Source of the DNA: Xiphydria camelus | Taxonomy: Eukaryota > Arthropoda > Insecta > Hymenoptera > Xiphydriidae | Direction of reading: 5' to 3' | DNA length: 64,000 nt | Assembly: GCA_963678675.1 (NCBI GenBank) | Contig: OY783193.1 | Location: 1,309,501 to 1,373,500 of the forward strand | Shown: positions 23,680-34,999 of the stretch, in pieces | Numbering within the stretch: position 1 is the stretch's first letter | Layout: the number at the start of each line of letters is the position of its first letter | Made by a program: the position numbers and the translations under genes | The notes under the pieces: model-generated | What the model was told of the DNA's origin: nothing | What the model saw: only the letters and a program-made list of their open reading frames with translations | Databases searched by the model: none

Positions 23680-24504
23680 GACCGGAAGTTTAACCAAGTT
23701 CAATTTGTACGTGTGGGCAACAACTGCCTGTGTGCACTGAGGAAAGAAGAACGCGGTGCAATTCACGCAATTAACGTTATTCAAAGTCTCGACACAACCA
23801 GTCGCGAGCATCAGCCCGAAGACGCACGCGCGCGCGTTCCGCATTACGTCCGTCCGCCGCACGTTACGCGCGTAGCGGGCCCTGGGCACCGTCACGAAGT
23901 CTCCTCCCGCGGCTTCTCCTTAGAATGCAGTCCGTCACGGAGAGAGTGATCTATGCGCGCTGTTACATTCATGGCGGGCTATGCACTGCCGGTGGCGTAA
24001 TGCGCACGATTATTACTCACTGTTATCACCACCTAAGCCTGCACATATGCGCGTATACGTGCGTATCCTCAGTACAGTACCCACGTCTGTACCTCCGGTA
24101 CATATGTATATCGCGTAAGCGCAAACGCGTTCCCGGCACGCCTACTTATCTAGCGCCGCGCGAGCGACGACTTTGACATACCAGAACAGTCGCATATCGG
24201 CCATTGGAATTCTAGCGGAAGAAAGATATCGTGGGATTTACTGAGTAATCGGGGAAGTGGCGAGGGAGGGACGCGCGCTCTTCGACGAGTGATTCACGAG
24301 TGACGCGTGACTAATGCTCGGAAATTGTTTCAAGGTGCCTCTCCTCCCTGCTCGCGTTTGTACACACACGTCTTCCGGCAACGTGTTTTTCCTCCTCCGT
24401 ATGAGAATTCCATTGGTTTCCACTACATGGAAAGTATTCTCACGAAATATATCATATTTCAACGTGGTTTACTTTACCGGGGTATTAGAAACATTTGTTT
24501 CCGA
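23680..24504. other. gene-less stretch
   Basis: Mixed composition. Short frames only. No repeat or gene was recognised. Confidence 0.5.
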
Positions 24505-24784
24505 TAAATAGGCATTTATTTACATAGAACACAAAAGTCTGTCTGAATGAAATGGACGTTTTGCACATCTTTTTTAGACAAATACCTAGGAATTTATTCG
24601 CATCGAACAAAAGTCTATCTGAATGAAATAAAGTTTTGCATGTCTCTTTAATCGAGGAAGAACCTAGTACATAGAACATCGACCTGATTCAAGCGGACTC
24701 TTATTCAATGCGAATAAATTCCTATTCACCTGCAACTAAATTTTTCCATCAGGTTCGTATTCAACCAGTCTTTTTTCCTGGGTG
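24505..24784. mobile_element. family F MITE (copy 2)
   Basis: Right end AGGTTCGTATTCAACCAG..TTTTTTCCTGGGTG matches F copy 1. The left end is not clear. The interior has a partial direct repeat: AGTCTGTCTGAATGAAATGG near 24538 and AGTCTATCTGAATGAAATAA near 24611, each followed by GTTTTGCA. Confidence 0.6.
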
Positions 24785-24789
24785 TGACC

Positions 24790-25500
24790 TTCTCCTGTTG
24801 CTGTTATTTTGTATCGATACGCGTAGCCAGCTCGAAAAAATGATTTCGCGTTGCCACGATTACGCGACCAGACGCACGAGAAACGATCGGGTTTCGTCGC
24901 GGGAGATTCGTCGGATTCTCCGCAAACGCCGTAAGAAACGCCGAGCGCGAAACGGCCGGCTGGAGAATCGCGCGTACCTAGTTCAAATATTTGCGCGAGT
25001 GCGGGTCAACGCACTCGTCGCGACGCGCATGCGCGATCACGTATAAACGCACTCGCGGGTCCTCTCGTCGTGCGAGAATCCTCCCGTCCGTCCCTCTCGC
25101 TCTCTAACCTTCCTCCAGACGTCGGAGCATTATCGCGCCCGCGCGCGCGCGCCTATTCCACGAAAGCCGCGAGCTCCACGGCTGTACCTACGACACGTAT
25201 AGCTCTCTCGAAGCAGGAAATCAAATATCCGCCCGCCGCGATATCTAGATTATACCTTTTTAAATTTGAAGATTCCCGCAGGTGGAACGGGGGGTGACGC
25301 CCACTTCCGGTGTCTCTGGATCGAAACGCGGACGACTCGAAGGCCGCCGCCGCCGCCGCGTCGTCTGTTTCGACATCGGCGTAAAGCGGACTAGACGGCG
25401 TTAAGTCGATCCCACACGTCGCGTTCGATTTCTTTTTCCCGGTGCATTTTATCGTTTCGCGTGCCGGTTAACTCGAGATGCGTTTACGCGAAATGCAAAT
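24790..25500. other. GC-rich gene-less stretch
   Basis: CpG-rich; an alternating CG run lies at about 25138-25152 and (GCC)n at about 25344-25357. No gene is supported. Confidence 0.55.
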
Positions 25501-25503
25501 TGA

Positions 25504-25787
25504 GTGATCAGTAATTCTGATTAAAAAATTCCCTGACGTTTCCCCGATAACCTTGAAAATTACTTGAGAAAACCTTCAGAGTTACGAGGGAAAAAAATCA
25601 CATTCAATCGAAAAAAAAATCGGGAAAACTTAATTAAAAATACGAGATCATCTCGACCAAATTTATAAACTTCAATTTACGAATGTCCTCTAATAAACAT
25701 TTAATTCCCTGATATTTCCCTGATGTATTTAAAATTCAGTGACATTTCCAGGTTTTCCTTGGCACTGCCATGGCCACCCTGTTAAAG
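25504..25787. repeat. family L-type repeat (copy with TGGCCACC end)
   Basis: AT-rich with repeated TTCCCTGA(C/T)(G/A)TTT units near 25530, 25705 and 25715. It ends TTCCAGGTTTTCC..CCATGGCCACCCTG, similar to 6180-6225. The next element (25790) starts two bases after its last recognisable part. Confidence 0.5.
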
Positions 25788-25789
25788 TA

Positions 25790-26289
25790 CACAGAGAAAA
25801 AGAGTCAGTTGGATCTATCGAAAATTAATTGCGGGGTCGCAAGTAATTATTGACTTATATCGATGAAATTGTTTAACACTAGAACTACCGCAGGCAGTCA
25901 ATTTGACTGGTGTCTTATTTAGAGTTCCATTCAACCTCGATTATTTCGTAATCCGTGAGGTTTTTGTCAAAATTTGTACAATACTTTTTTGTAGAGCACA
26001 TTTCGGTCTACAAAAAAGTTTTAGCATTGTAGAGGAAAAATCCACGGATAACGAGATAATCCCCGGCCAAAACGACCGTTTTATAAAGCGCGACCACTCG
26101 GTAAATCTAGTGTTAATAAATCAATCAGATATCTCTTCCTTACGATCATGTGGTATGGTATGTGATTGCAAGGAAGAAATATCTGATTAATATATGAAAA
26201 AAGATTTCACTGATGCAAATAAATAATTAGGTACTTGCAATCCCGAAAGTAATTTTTAGTGAATCCAATAAATCTTTTTTTTCTCCGTG
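25790..26289. mobile_element. family H MITE (copy 1), interrupted by a TTAA element
   Basis: TA on both sides. Left CACAGAGAAAAAGAGTCAG and TTGGATCTATCGAAAATTA; right TTTTTAGTGAATCCAATAAA and TCTTTTTTTCTCCGTG. The interior shares a TTACGATCATGTG/GATTGCAAGGAAG.. block with H copy 2 at 32135-32354. A 236-bp element interrupts it at 25877-26112. Confidence 0.8.
25877..26112. mobile_element. piggyBac-like MITE with TTAA target duplication
   Basis: TTAA (25873-25876), then CACTAGAACTACCG; at the other end CGGTAAATCTAGTG, then TTAA (26113-26116). An exact TTAA duplication with short imperfect TIRs is the hallmark of piggyBac-type insertion. There is no transposase. An internal perfect 13-bp hairpin (25983-26019) lies near the centre. 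Confidence 0.85.
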
Positions 26290-26291
26290 TA

Positions 26292-27029
26292 CCTATTTAT
26301 ATCGTACTTGGAGCAACGGTAGAAATAATAGTCGACACTTTCCCGTTTCTCCGCGAACGTTGCAACGCGACGGTAACGAATGCAGCCGCGAGATTGATCG
26401 TCGCGAAACGTACGAGCGCGCTCGTATCAACGTTAATTATTACCCGCGGTAGGGGGAGGGGGAGGATAACGCACGCACGGTCCGCGCGAGCGATTTCGAT
26501 AGCTCTGTCGACTCGAAGGGGTCGCGAATTCGCGATTCCTTCGCGCGGCTCTCTTTCTCACGCCTCGTCCGTCACACCGCGCACACGCATGCACGGGCGC
26601 GCGAGTGCGTGCCCCGCGCGTGCATGCGTGTCTTGGAAGAGGGGGCGGAAAATGACCGGATGGCCACTCAGCTGCTGCTCCGGGTCATAACTCACCATTA
26701 ATTAATTAATAAGTCCTGTCCACTCGCCTCCCGCTCCTCGGCACTACTCCCCGCGCGCGCGTTGCGTATATCGCGCTACAATCTCAAATTACTAATCTCG
26801 CTTCACACTGCGGGAGAACCGTGCGCGCCAGCTCGTGTTATCTCTCTCTCTCTCTCTCTCTCTCGCTCGCTCGGTGCGCATTCGCGGTGCAACGGCGCTC
26901 TTGCGCAACCCTCGCTGAATGAGACATGGAATATCCCGCGAAATCCGCGACGGATTAGCAGCGGGGCGAGCGCGAGGTTCGCGAACGAGGAATTCGTCGG
27001 CCCGGAAAGCGGAGGCGTCGCGGCGGCCT
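26292..27029. other. GC-rich gene-less stretch
   Basis: CpG-rich; (TC)n at 26841-26865 and a TTAATTAATTAAT run near 26697. No gene is supported. Confidence 0.5.
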
Positions 27030-27193
27030 CACTCAAAAAAATTTGGCCACCACTAGAAAATTATAGTAATTGCAGTGATAATTTTCTTCGCAGTAGCAAG
27101 AATTCTTGCTACGCTAGCAATATTTTTCTAGTTGTCACCAAATAATGTCTGAGGCAGCCAGAAATATAGCTGGATTAGCTAAATATTTTGTTT
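27030..27193. mobile_element. family J MITE (copy 1)
   Basis: Starts CACTCAAAAAAATTTGG. Over about 150 bp it is the reverse complement of 58092-58248, including GCAAGAATTCTTGCTACGCT and CTGAGGCAGCCAGAAATATAG. The right end (AAATATTTTGTTTAATG) has decayed from TTTTTTCAGTG. It carries a strong internal palindrome at AGCAAGAATTCTTGCT. Confidence 0.8.
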
Positions 27194-27199
27194 AATGCT

Positions 27200-27815
27200 T
27201 CGTCGCGATTATCTCCTCACCCATGCACTTTCGCTCGAATTGGCATTAGACTTTTTCGAAGATCGCACCTCGGGCTACGAAAAAGTTCGATACCGATATG
27301 GGCGAAAAGTTGACGAGCAGCGAGATAACGGCGATCGAAGCAGTGACGTGCACCGTTCGACACACGATATCGTCTGTTGTTCGATGAGGTTCGGACACTT
27401 GTGTGCGAGTGTATGGTATTTATATAGGTTCCACGACGACCGTCTCGAAGATACAGGTGTGTGGCCGCGGCCAGGTAAGTCCCTCCACGCGAGTACGTCA
27501 ACCTGTGTGCGAGCGCACGCACCGACTGTCAACCCGGCAGGCTTTGATCGATGTGGCGCCTTCGGTATTAAAAGTAGACGCTCCGGGTGAATCAATAATA
27601 ATACGAGAAGCGACGACTTCGCGCCGGCGTGCCTATGTCGATGATAACGCGTCCGGGAGCCGGCCTCGCGATTAATAAATAGTTGCGGGGAAAATCGTGA
27701 AATAGTATCTTGTGTCATTGGGCGGAAATCCGAGGTTTTTTCAGATTGTGTTTAATTAGGTCGTAGCGCGCACGAGGTATGGTGGGAGGACGAGGGTCGT
27801 CGAAGGCTAAATTAT
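27200..27815. other. gene-less stretch with an isolated splice-donor-like site
   Basis: GGCCAGGTAAGTCC at about 27468-27481 is a strong donor match. The frames ending there (27195-27590 plus) show no domain, and no acceptor/branch context supports an exon. Otherwise nothing is seen. Confidence 0.3.
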
Positions 27816-27819
27816 CTAC

Positions 27820-28093
27820 TTATAGTGATGAAACATATTTAGTTGTGAACGAACGGGTACGGGATTGAACATAATTATCTAAACGAAGAAAATATTTAAT
27901 CGCTCCAAATAATTCAAACCAAATAAATCGATTTAAGCAACATTTGTTTCTCCGTGTAGTAGAACATCTATTTAATTCAAATATATATATATATATAACA
28001 CTTTCGTTCGATGTGAATAAATTCTTATTCGTCTCAAATAAATTGTTCTGCTATAATTATAGGTTTGCATTCAACTAGACCTCTTTCCTGGAT
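27820..28093. mobile_element. MITE remnants including family F copy 3
   Basis: A TTTGTTTCTCCGTG right end (27943-27956, then TA) closes an AT-rich stretch with no clear left end. It is followed at 27959-28093 by a truncated F copy: ATGTGAATAAATTCTTATTC, then TTGCATTCAACTAGACCTC and TTTCCTGGATG. A (TA)n run lies at 27981-27996. Confidence 0.5.
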
Positions 28094-28094
28094 G

Positions 28095-29807
28095 CGATCA
28101 GAATCATTGACGCCTGTGTGGTCCACGTATTCCGGAAAGAAATAACGAAACACACGTATCGAGGACAACTGCGAAATATAATAATCGAAAGGGACAGAAC
28201 CGAGAGGAGGAGGGGAGCGGGCGATGAGCACGTGGGAATTATCATGTCAGCGAAGCTACCGGAGTATATCATCGCGCTCGTTATCGATAATTAAAAATTG
28301 TCAAACACACTTTGCGCAACATTAACCGTGCAGAACTGCGCCCGACGCCCCGGGTCATTTGGACAGGACCGGGGAGGGTGGCGAGGGGTGCGCGAGCGAC
28401 GCAGTCATTAGCCGGTGTATTATTGCTCAGCGGATATTGTAATTGATTTTGAAAATACAATTTTCTGTGCGAACGATCAAAACCATCCTTTCCCATCTCC
28501 CCTCTCCCTCCCGGCCGACGCGTACCGCGCGCGCGCTACCCTTAGCGTTTGTACTCTTGCGTTCAGATCATCGCGCGCCGTTTGCGTTCGCTCGCGCGCC
28601 GGCTCTACGAGCTCAAAGACAACGCGCACGCGACGTGTGTATCGATCGCCATCGATACGCGTTTATGATACCTACGTCCGTGGAAAGCGATGCGAGCGGA
28701 AATTACGCAAGCGAGAAGAAGAAGAAGCAATTTATTTACCCCGGAACTAGAGTCCTCTAAGGGCAGATACGAAGAAAGATACAGAGGAAGAGGAAACAGT
28801 ATCAAAACATAGGCGTAAAAATATAACTGAAACGCTAAAAACAGAAAATGTATAATTACACGAAAATATGTGTAAAAGAGCGAAATAAGCAGAAGAAAAA
28901 AATATGTAAAACTGAAGGAGGGAGAATTTATTCGCAAGAATTTCTTTAGTTTCGAACGGAGAATAACACGAGATGAAAAGACTCTCGGCGACTTTCGAGT
29001 TTCACGGAAATCCGGTGCAATAAACGTATCCGCTCCGAATTCGATTTAGTCCTACCCTGAGAATTTTCTATAGCGATCCGAAAGGGTCTCTAAAATTGGC
29101 AGAGGAACCCGAGGCAATTTCAATTCCCTCAAATTTTCGAGCGCGACGAGCGCCGCGCGGATCGAGTAACCGACGGCGCGCGCGCGGAATAAATCACGCG
29201 ACAACGATAGAACCGCCCGGAAATGGACAACAGCGTTTTCGACGCTTCGCGAGTGTAGCGCGCTGGAGAGACAGAGAGACGCGGAGGGGTTGCGCCGGGG
29301 GGAGAGGGTGGTGGCTTTCGAGCCCACAAAAAAAAGGGTCATGGACGATTCGAAACGTACGATAATTTTTCCTGCCTCCGTCCATCGGACTGCGTCGATG
29401 CGTGAAATGGAAATCGAGCGAACGCGCGAATTCGCGGCCGATGCGCGCGGCGCCGCAGTCCGATATTTTTCGCGAAATCGCTCCTCTCGTCGACGCGGTT
29501 CTCCTCCGCGGCGCGTGATACGCCAAATCGTTTTTTACATCCGCGCGTGTAATCCAATTCCGCGCGCCGCCCTCGAAAGCGGACCGGGGAATTTTTCTCG
29601 CCCATTTGCTCGCGCGGTAACACGCGTCTCTTTTTTTTTTTTCTGTCGGACGATTAAAAATCCATTCGGCAACCTGTTACGCGCGAGATGCGCGTTGAAT
29701 ATCGCGATCTTTACGCGCGCGATACCCGTGTAAGTTTCTTCAGCGCTATCTCTCTCTTGATGCGACGTAATTCATTATTTGCGAGTGCTAATTCAGTAAT
29801 TAGCTGG
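28095..29807. other. gene-less stretch
   Basis: CpG-rich flanks around an A-rich, purine-biased block at about 28700-28930. Frames up to 147 codons (29290-29733) overlap on both strands without domains. Nothing is supported. Confidence 0.5.
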
Positions 29808-30340
29808 ATTCGGTTTTCTCGCTAATTTGGACCAAACCATTTACCTCGTATTTCTTCATTTTCGGCCTTATGAAGCTCACTGTAAAAAAAATGTGTACTA
29901 AATTTAGTATAATTTTATATCGAGCTTTTATTCAACACATGATTACGAAAATTAATGTACACCGATATGAAATTTATAAGGGCAATTTCATAAGGAAATC
30001 TATTAACGTTCATAATCACGTATTGGCAAAGGCTTTATATAAAAGTACATTAAATATACAAATTTTGTACTGAGCTGAAAAACGATAGGTATTCAAAAAT
30101 GCAGCTACGTCATTGTGTCGTAAGACAATCCCTTTCGCACTCGTCGCTTGGTATAAGCGCGTCTCTCTCGCGTTTCGATAACGTCACAATGTCGCAGAGA
30201 GAAACGCTTTTTTGACTCAGCGAATAATTATATTTTTCCCGGCATTTTCTTTTTCGCGTGACATTAAATATGCATACGGATTGCGGAAATTGAATAAAAA
30301 TACGAGTACCTATTTGTTAATGAGAAAACCGAATTATCGA
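29808..30340. repeat. dispersed repeat homologous to 14196-14415, interrupted
   Basis: GATTCGGTTTTCTCGCTAAT..CATTTACCTCGTATTTCTTC at the left and TAAATATGCATACGGATTGC..AACCGAATTA at the right match the repeat at 14196-14415. A family I element (29878-30074) and about 190 bp of unmatched sequence lie between. Confidence 0.5.
29878..30074. mobile_element. family I MITE (copy 3)
   Basis: CACTGTAAAAAAAATGTG start; the right part ATTAAATATACAAATTTTG then TACTGAG is a decayed end. Internal GATTACGAAAATTAATGTAC and AAATTTATAAGGGCAATTTC match copies 1 and 2. The flanks appear to be CT on both sides. Confidence 0.65.
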
Positions 30341-31910
30341 GCTCGATTACGAATTGACTTTTCGATTTAAACCTTCTGTCGTTTCATTTCTTCTGGCGCA
30401 CGCGTGACCGGAAGCCGCTCTGCAGCGGCGCCCATTTAACGACAATGACATTTCGCCGCGTACACGGCAATCTTTGACCCTCCGCGAGAGGGGCGAGGCG
30501 CCACCGTCGTCACGCGCGAGAGTCGACCGTTACTCCCGGCTCTTTACGAGCGCGTTCGCTCAAAATTATGCGCTTCGGTTCGTCCCTCGGCATCGACGTT
30601 CGCGCGTATACTCATCCACCCACGTTCAGCGCGCGCGCGCGCGCGAGCCTCGATATAAAAAAAAGAGAGAGAACGATCGTGTCTCCGTAGGAAGAAGTAT
30701 ACGGGAGAACGTCCCAGTCTCGTCGGAGGGACGGGAATGCTGTGGGGAGGGGCGAAGAAGGGAATCGATCGAGACAGGTGGGGCGAGTGGGGTTTCGAGG
30801 AAATTCCCTAATTTGCCCGATCGCCCGGAAAATGCCAGTACGAAAGACACCCAACGAGACGAAACGGCCGCCGCGCCGCGGTATGGCGTGACGCCGCGAC
30901 CCGTGACAATTAGCGAGACGTCCAATCAGCCCCCGAAAGGAACGGCGAACGCCGATAACGGAACCATGACGGGTGAAGCGCGCGCGGGAGCTGCGGAGGC
31001 TCGATCATCCGTGGAAAATCTCGAGGTTACGGCACGCGCGTGTATATCAGAGTCCGGCGGAAACGCACGCTCGCGGGCGCGCGCGCGCGGAGGTCTGCAG
31101 GCTGCGCGAACGCTTCGAGCGCGGAGCAGAGCGAGGCTTCCAGTTTATTTGTGACAGGAAGCAACGAGCCCCGAAGGCCCCAATATCGATCTCATACATA
31201 ATTAAATACCAGCCCGGCAAAGCATCACAAAGAGAGCTTACTTCAGCTTTGATCTGCTGACAGACGGGGCCCGTCATCGCAGACTTCAATAGGTGGGCGG
31301 TTTGGGGTGGGCGAGGCCGAGGGTGGGTACACGAAGGTATGTATACAACAGCCGAGCGTTCTCTCGCGCGTGTATAGAGGGACACGTAAACGCGCGCGCG
31401 CTCACACCGTCCGGCGTACGCGTGTGGCTCTTTTGCATTTCACATTACCCGGCGCTCCTGCCGATAGGCAGCCACTAACGAACGCTCGAGGGTCCCTTCG
31501 ATTGCGGGCGAAACAACAACGCGCGGCGATACGTATACCTGTACGTGTGCACGACGACGATTGTGCCTTTTCTGCGAAGGAGCGGGACCGGAGAGGGGGA
31601 GATGAAGGTGCGTTTTGTCGAAAGAGATACCTATGGGTTGTTAAAAGAGCCGGCGGGGTGAGAGGGGGGGGGGGGGGGGTGGGTGGATTTCCGAAATTGC
31701 GACGGCAAAGGGGAAAACCGCGGCGCGTATCTTCGTCCAGTGTCGGAGATATGTCGGGCGCGTCGTTTCGAAACGACTGCATCCTCGAGTTTTGTTTACA
31801 GTCTATTGGAAATGAAAGGGAGGAGAGTCATATATGAAGACGTAACGTATAGATTAATAGAAGAGAATAATCTTTTAAAAATTGAATAAAGGAAACAGCG
31901 TCTTCGTTTA
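30341..31910. other. GC-rich gene-less stretch
   Basis: Contains the 226-codon plus frame 30474-31154, which is Arg/Ala-rich, covers alternating CG runs (30631-30644, 31078-31088), and has open mirror frames. It is therefore not called. A 16-G run is at 31664-31679. Confidence 0.5.
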
Positions 31911-32134
31911 CACTGAACCAAAAATTTGCTTCACTCAACCATTGGTGAAGTTGAACAAGGCGAATCTCACGCTGTAATTGTTGCAATGCCACAAGAGTGC
32001 AAGAGAAAGTAAATAGAATTGAAGCAACTAAATTGAAGTTGAAACAAGTGAATATCTACTTGAAACGATTACACCGTGAGATTTGCCGTATTCAACCTCA
32101 CCGATGGTTGAACGAAGCAATTTTTGTTTCAGTG
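31911..32134. mobile_element. family D MITE (copy 1)
   Basis: TA, CACTGAACCAAAAATTTGC, then CTCAACCATTGGTGAAGTTG; right CAACCTCACCGATGGTTGAA and ATTTTTGTTTCAGTG. Inverted arms of about 60 bp. The central GTGCAAGAGAAAGTAAATAG block recurs in the other copies. Its right end touches the next element with no spacer. Confidence 0.85.
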
Positions 32135-32354
32135 CACAGAGAAAAAGAATTAGTTGGATCCACTAAAAATGACTTGCAGGGTCGTCAGTCATTGTTTCTT
32201 GACATCAATTAGATCTTTTTTCATATTAATTTAATATTTCTTTCTCGCAATCACATGCTATTTCATATGATTGTAAGGAAGACATATTTAATTGGTATGA
32301 AAAAAGATGAAATCATAATTTTTAGTAGATCCATCTAATTCTTTTTCCCTCTGT
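32135..32354. mobile_element. family H MITE (copy 2)
   Basis: CACAGAGAAAAAGAATTAG start and TAATTCTTTTTCCCTCTGTG end; inverted arms extend through GTTGGATCCACTAAAAATGA. About 220 bp. It abuts the D element at 32134/32135. Confidence 0.85.
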
Positions 32355-32997
32355 GCATATCGCGTCTCGTGAAGAAACGTAATCCACTCTCGGAGCAACT
32401 CCAAATTAGATCGCGACTAAAACGAGACCAGTAGCGTGTCCGCGGCGAGCCGACGATCGATCGATCGATCGCGGCTACTTTTCCCTCTCCCTCGACGTCC
32501 CGTTTCCCCACTTTTCCAGCCCGAGACAACGCGCGAGTCCGAGGAGAGCACCTACGTGATCATCTCTCGAAAATCTCCTTCCCTCGTGCCTCGCTTCTTT
32601 ATATTTAGCGATAAAGCGACTTTATTATTAACGTGCGCTAAGAGCAAGTGTACTGCAGGAACAACTTGTCAACCGACTGACGGGTGAGGCGAACTGACGC
32701 GCCGGGCTTCTCTCGGATGGATAGACAGGCTGACACTTAAATAGGCAGATGGAAAGACACGTGTCGTCCTCCTCTTCTCCCCTCTCTCTTTCTCTCTCTC
32801 TCTCACTGCCTCCGCGTGTCCACGCCGCGGTATAACACGAGGAAAGGAGTATCCGTTCCTCGCGTCGCAAAATCGCACTCTCCCTCCCCTCCACGCTACG
32901 TCTGCGGCGCCGGACGATGATTCAGTGGCGACCACGCGAATGAGTTACAGGTACGCATACGGATTTCGCGGCGTGCGACGAGGTGGAAACGTGCGTG
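32355..32997. other. gene-less stretch
   Basis: GATCGATCGATCGATCGCGG near 32456; (TC)n at about 32780-32803. No gene was recognised. Confidence 0.5.
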
Positions 32998-33223
32998 CAG
33001 TGAGAAGAAAATTTGCCTACCACAACCTTTTGAGGCGGCCAATTAAATATAGGTACAGTTATCTAGAGAAATACCTATGTAGTTAGAGTAAACTAAAATT
33101 TAGTTGAGTTTACTATAGATACTTCATTGTTTCAACTAAAATTTGTTCAAATAACTCTATATCTTGGTGACCACCCGTAACCTCAAAATTTAGTTGAATC
33201 TAACACTTTTTTTTTCTCAATGT
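32998..33223. mobile_element. family B MITE (copy 2)
   Basis: CAGTGAGAAGAAAATTTGCC start, TTTTTTTTTCTCAATG end. Shares GTGACCACCCGTAACCTC, AAAATTTAGTTGAATCTAAC and GTTCAAATAACT with 11006-11227. Confidence 0.7.
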
Positions 33224-33356
33224 GTTTTCTCAATACGAATTTCAAGTTCCGATATTTCAAAAGTCAACAGCAACGCACCGAGACTGCGGGGCATATGCGT
33301 ACGCGGTCCACGCAGCTGCGTGCACGTGTTCCACGGAGGTCTCGGCGTGCGCGAAC

Positions 33357-33397
<41 letters not shown>

Positions 33398-33658
33398 ATG
33401 CGTGCGCATTACAGGTGTACTACGTATTGAACGCGTGTGCGTTTACGCGTTCCCCGACGCGCACAGTGGGGAGCACGAAAGCGTGCGATGGCCGCGACAT
33501 GCTCCAGCGGTTTATCCCGCGCGCACGTGTAAAAACGTAACCCGCACATGCGAACGCTCGTTCGAGCGCCCGTATAATGGGCGGGCCGAGAGTGTGGGTG
33601 AAGCTCGCGCGCGTTGTGCTCCTGGTGACGTTTGTTTTCTTCGGTCACAAAACCGGCC
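33224..33658. other. gene-less stretch with long (TC)n
   Basis: About 33 bases of (TC)n at 33362-33394 inside CpG- and GTGCG-rich sequence. No gene is supported. Confidence 0.6.
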
Positions 33659-34154
33659 CAGGCGGAAAGGTTATTTGGTATATAGATAATCCATATATGG
33701 ATTTGGTCATATGTGGATTATACCTATATGATTTCTATGTTGACTACATAAGGACTGTATACAGATTTGTGAATGTTTGTATAATCTATACCTATATACA
33801 CTGAGGAAAAAATTTAGTAGAATCAACTAAACGTTTACCTACCTGTATATCAGTGACTAAATATTTTATTGGCTCAAGTAATATTTATCTGTCCTGATAA
33901 AATATTTTTCTCGAAACAACCATGTCAACTTGAGCCAAAAAAACAAACATTTTATTGGGACAAAGAGATATTATTTGAGCCAATAAAATATTCAGCCAGT
34001 AGTAAGTATACAAGTCAATGTTTAGTTGAATCTATTAAATGTTTCCCTCGGTGTAGTCTGTATCCGGTTAATACAGAAATTATACATAATCCATACATGA
34101 CCAAATCCACATACGGATTGTACCTATACAAAATATGTAAAACTCTTCCGCCTG
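33659..34154. mobile_element. family C MITE (copy 3), interrupted
   Basis: CAGGCGGAAAGG at the left and ACTCTTCCGCCTG at the right. AATCCATATATGGATTTGG and ACCAAATCCACATACGGATT are the diagnostic inverted blocks. A TA-flanked MITE (33799-34053) sits near the centre; without it the copy is about 240 bp, the same as copy 2. Confidence 0.8.
33799..34053. mobile_element. CACTG-type MITE nested in C copy 3
   Basis: TA, CACTGAGGAAAAAATTTAG, AATCAACTAAACG; right GTTGAATCTATTAAATG, TTTCCCTCGGTG, TA. Inverted arms continue with ATTTTATTGGCTCAAGTAAT and complement. It is 255 bp, single copy in the window. Confidence 0.85.
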
Positions 34155-34708
34155 CAATTTTTGATCCGGATTGCGATGCGTCGTTTCCCAACGACGCGAA
34201 CAATTTTCCCAATGAATCATCTCCCGCGCGTTCAGCGGATTTTCGTCCGACGCGTCAATCGAATCGACAACGACGATTTTCGCGGCGCGCACCAACAGCT
34301 CGATTGCGAAACGATCCGCCGCGATCGCCTCGCGGCGAGTGCACGTCGCGCGCGCAGCTGCAGCGAGGCGGGAAATAACGGCGGAGAGAGAGGGAGAACG
34401 GCAGCGCTTAACCCGGCGACAAAATTATTCCTCTAATCAGTATGCCGCACCGCCAATTTATCAATCATTCACTCAAAACACATCGTGTCACCGTATCTCA
34501 CGTCACGTCGATCACACCTTTACCTGGGAAAGGTTATGCGCCGAGCGCGAGGTGCCGCACGTATTACCAATATACACACAGCTCTGTACGCGCGCAGTGG
34601 ACGGCTGCGAGTTGGTAACGCATACTCGCGGGCCGTACCATATGCGCGAGCGCGAATTTCTGATAACTATTGCATTTTCCACGAGATGTTACTGGACGCG
34701 CTCGCCTA
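34155..34708. other. gene-less stretch
   Basis: CpG-rich, no repeat and no convincing ORF. Confidence 0.5.
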
Positions 34709-34999
34709 CACTGAGAGAAATAATTGCTAGTGTCAATGAAAAATTTCTTGAACCAAGAACGTATGATCTTACGAATTTTTAAGAGTACGAATTTTTGGTT
34801 GACGGACGTATAGTCTTGATTCTTGATTAATATAAAAAATACCTTTGTCGAGACAAAAAATTGTTCCTACGCGAACAAAAAAATTACATGAGCCTAACAA
34901 ATATTTTCTCGCGCAAAGAAAACTATGGCTTGATCCTATATCATGTTTCTGATTGAAGAAAACATCTTTTTGGCATTAGCAATAATTATTTCTCTCACT
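34709..34999. mobile_element. family G MITE (copy 3)
   Basis: TA, CACTGAGAGAAATAATTGC; right TAATTATTTCTCTCACTA. Internal ACCAAGAACGTATGATCTTA and AAACTATGGCTTGATCC match the other G copies. About 290 bp, uninterrupted. Confidence 0.8.

Noticed and set aside
27468..27481. CAGGTAAGT splice donor
   Set aside because: Strong site in isolation, but no coding frame or acceptor pairs with it; mentioned only as context.
30474..31154. 226-codon plus-strand open frame
   Set aside because: Arg/Ala/Ser-rich sequence across CG runs, no domain, both strands open.
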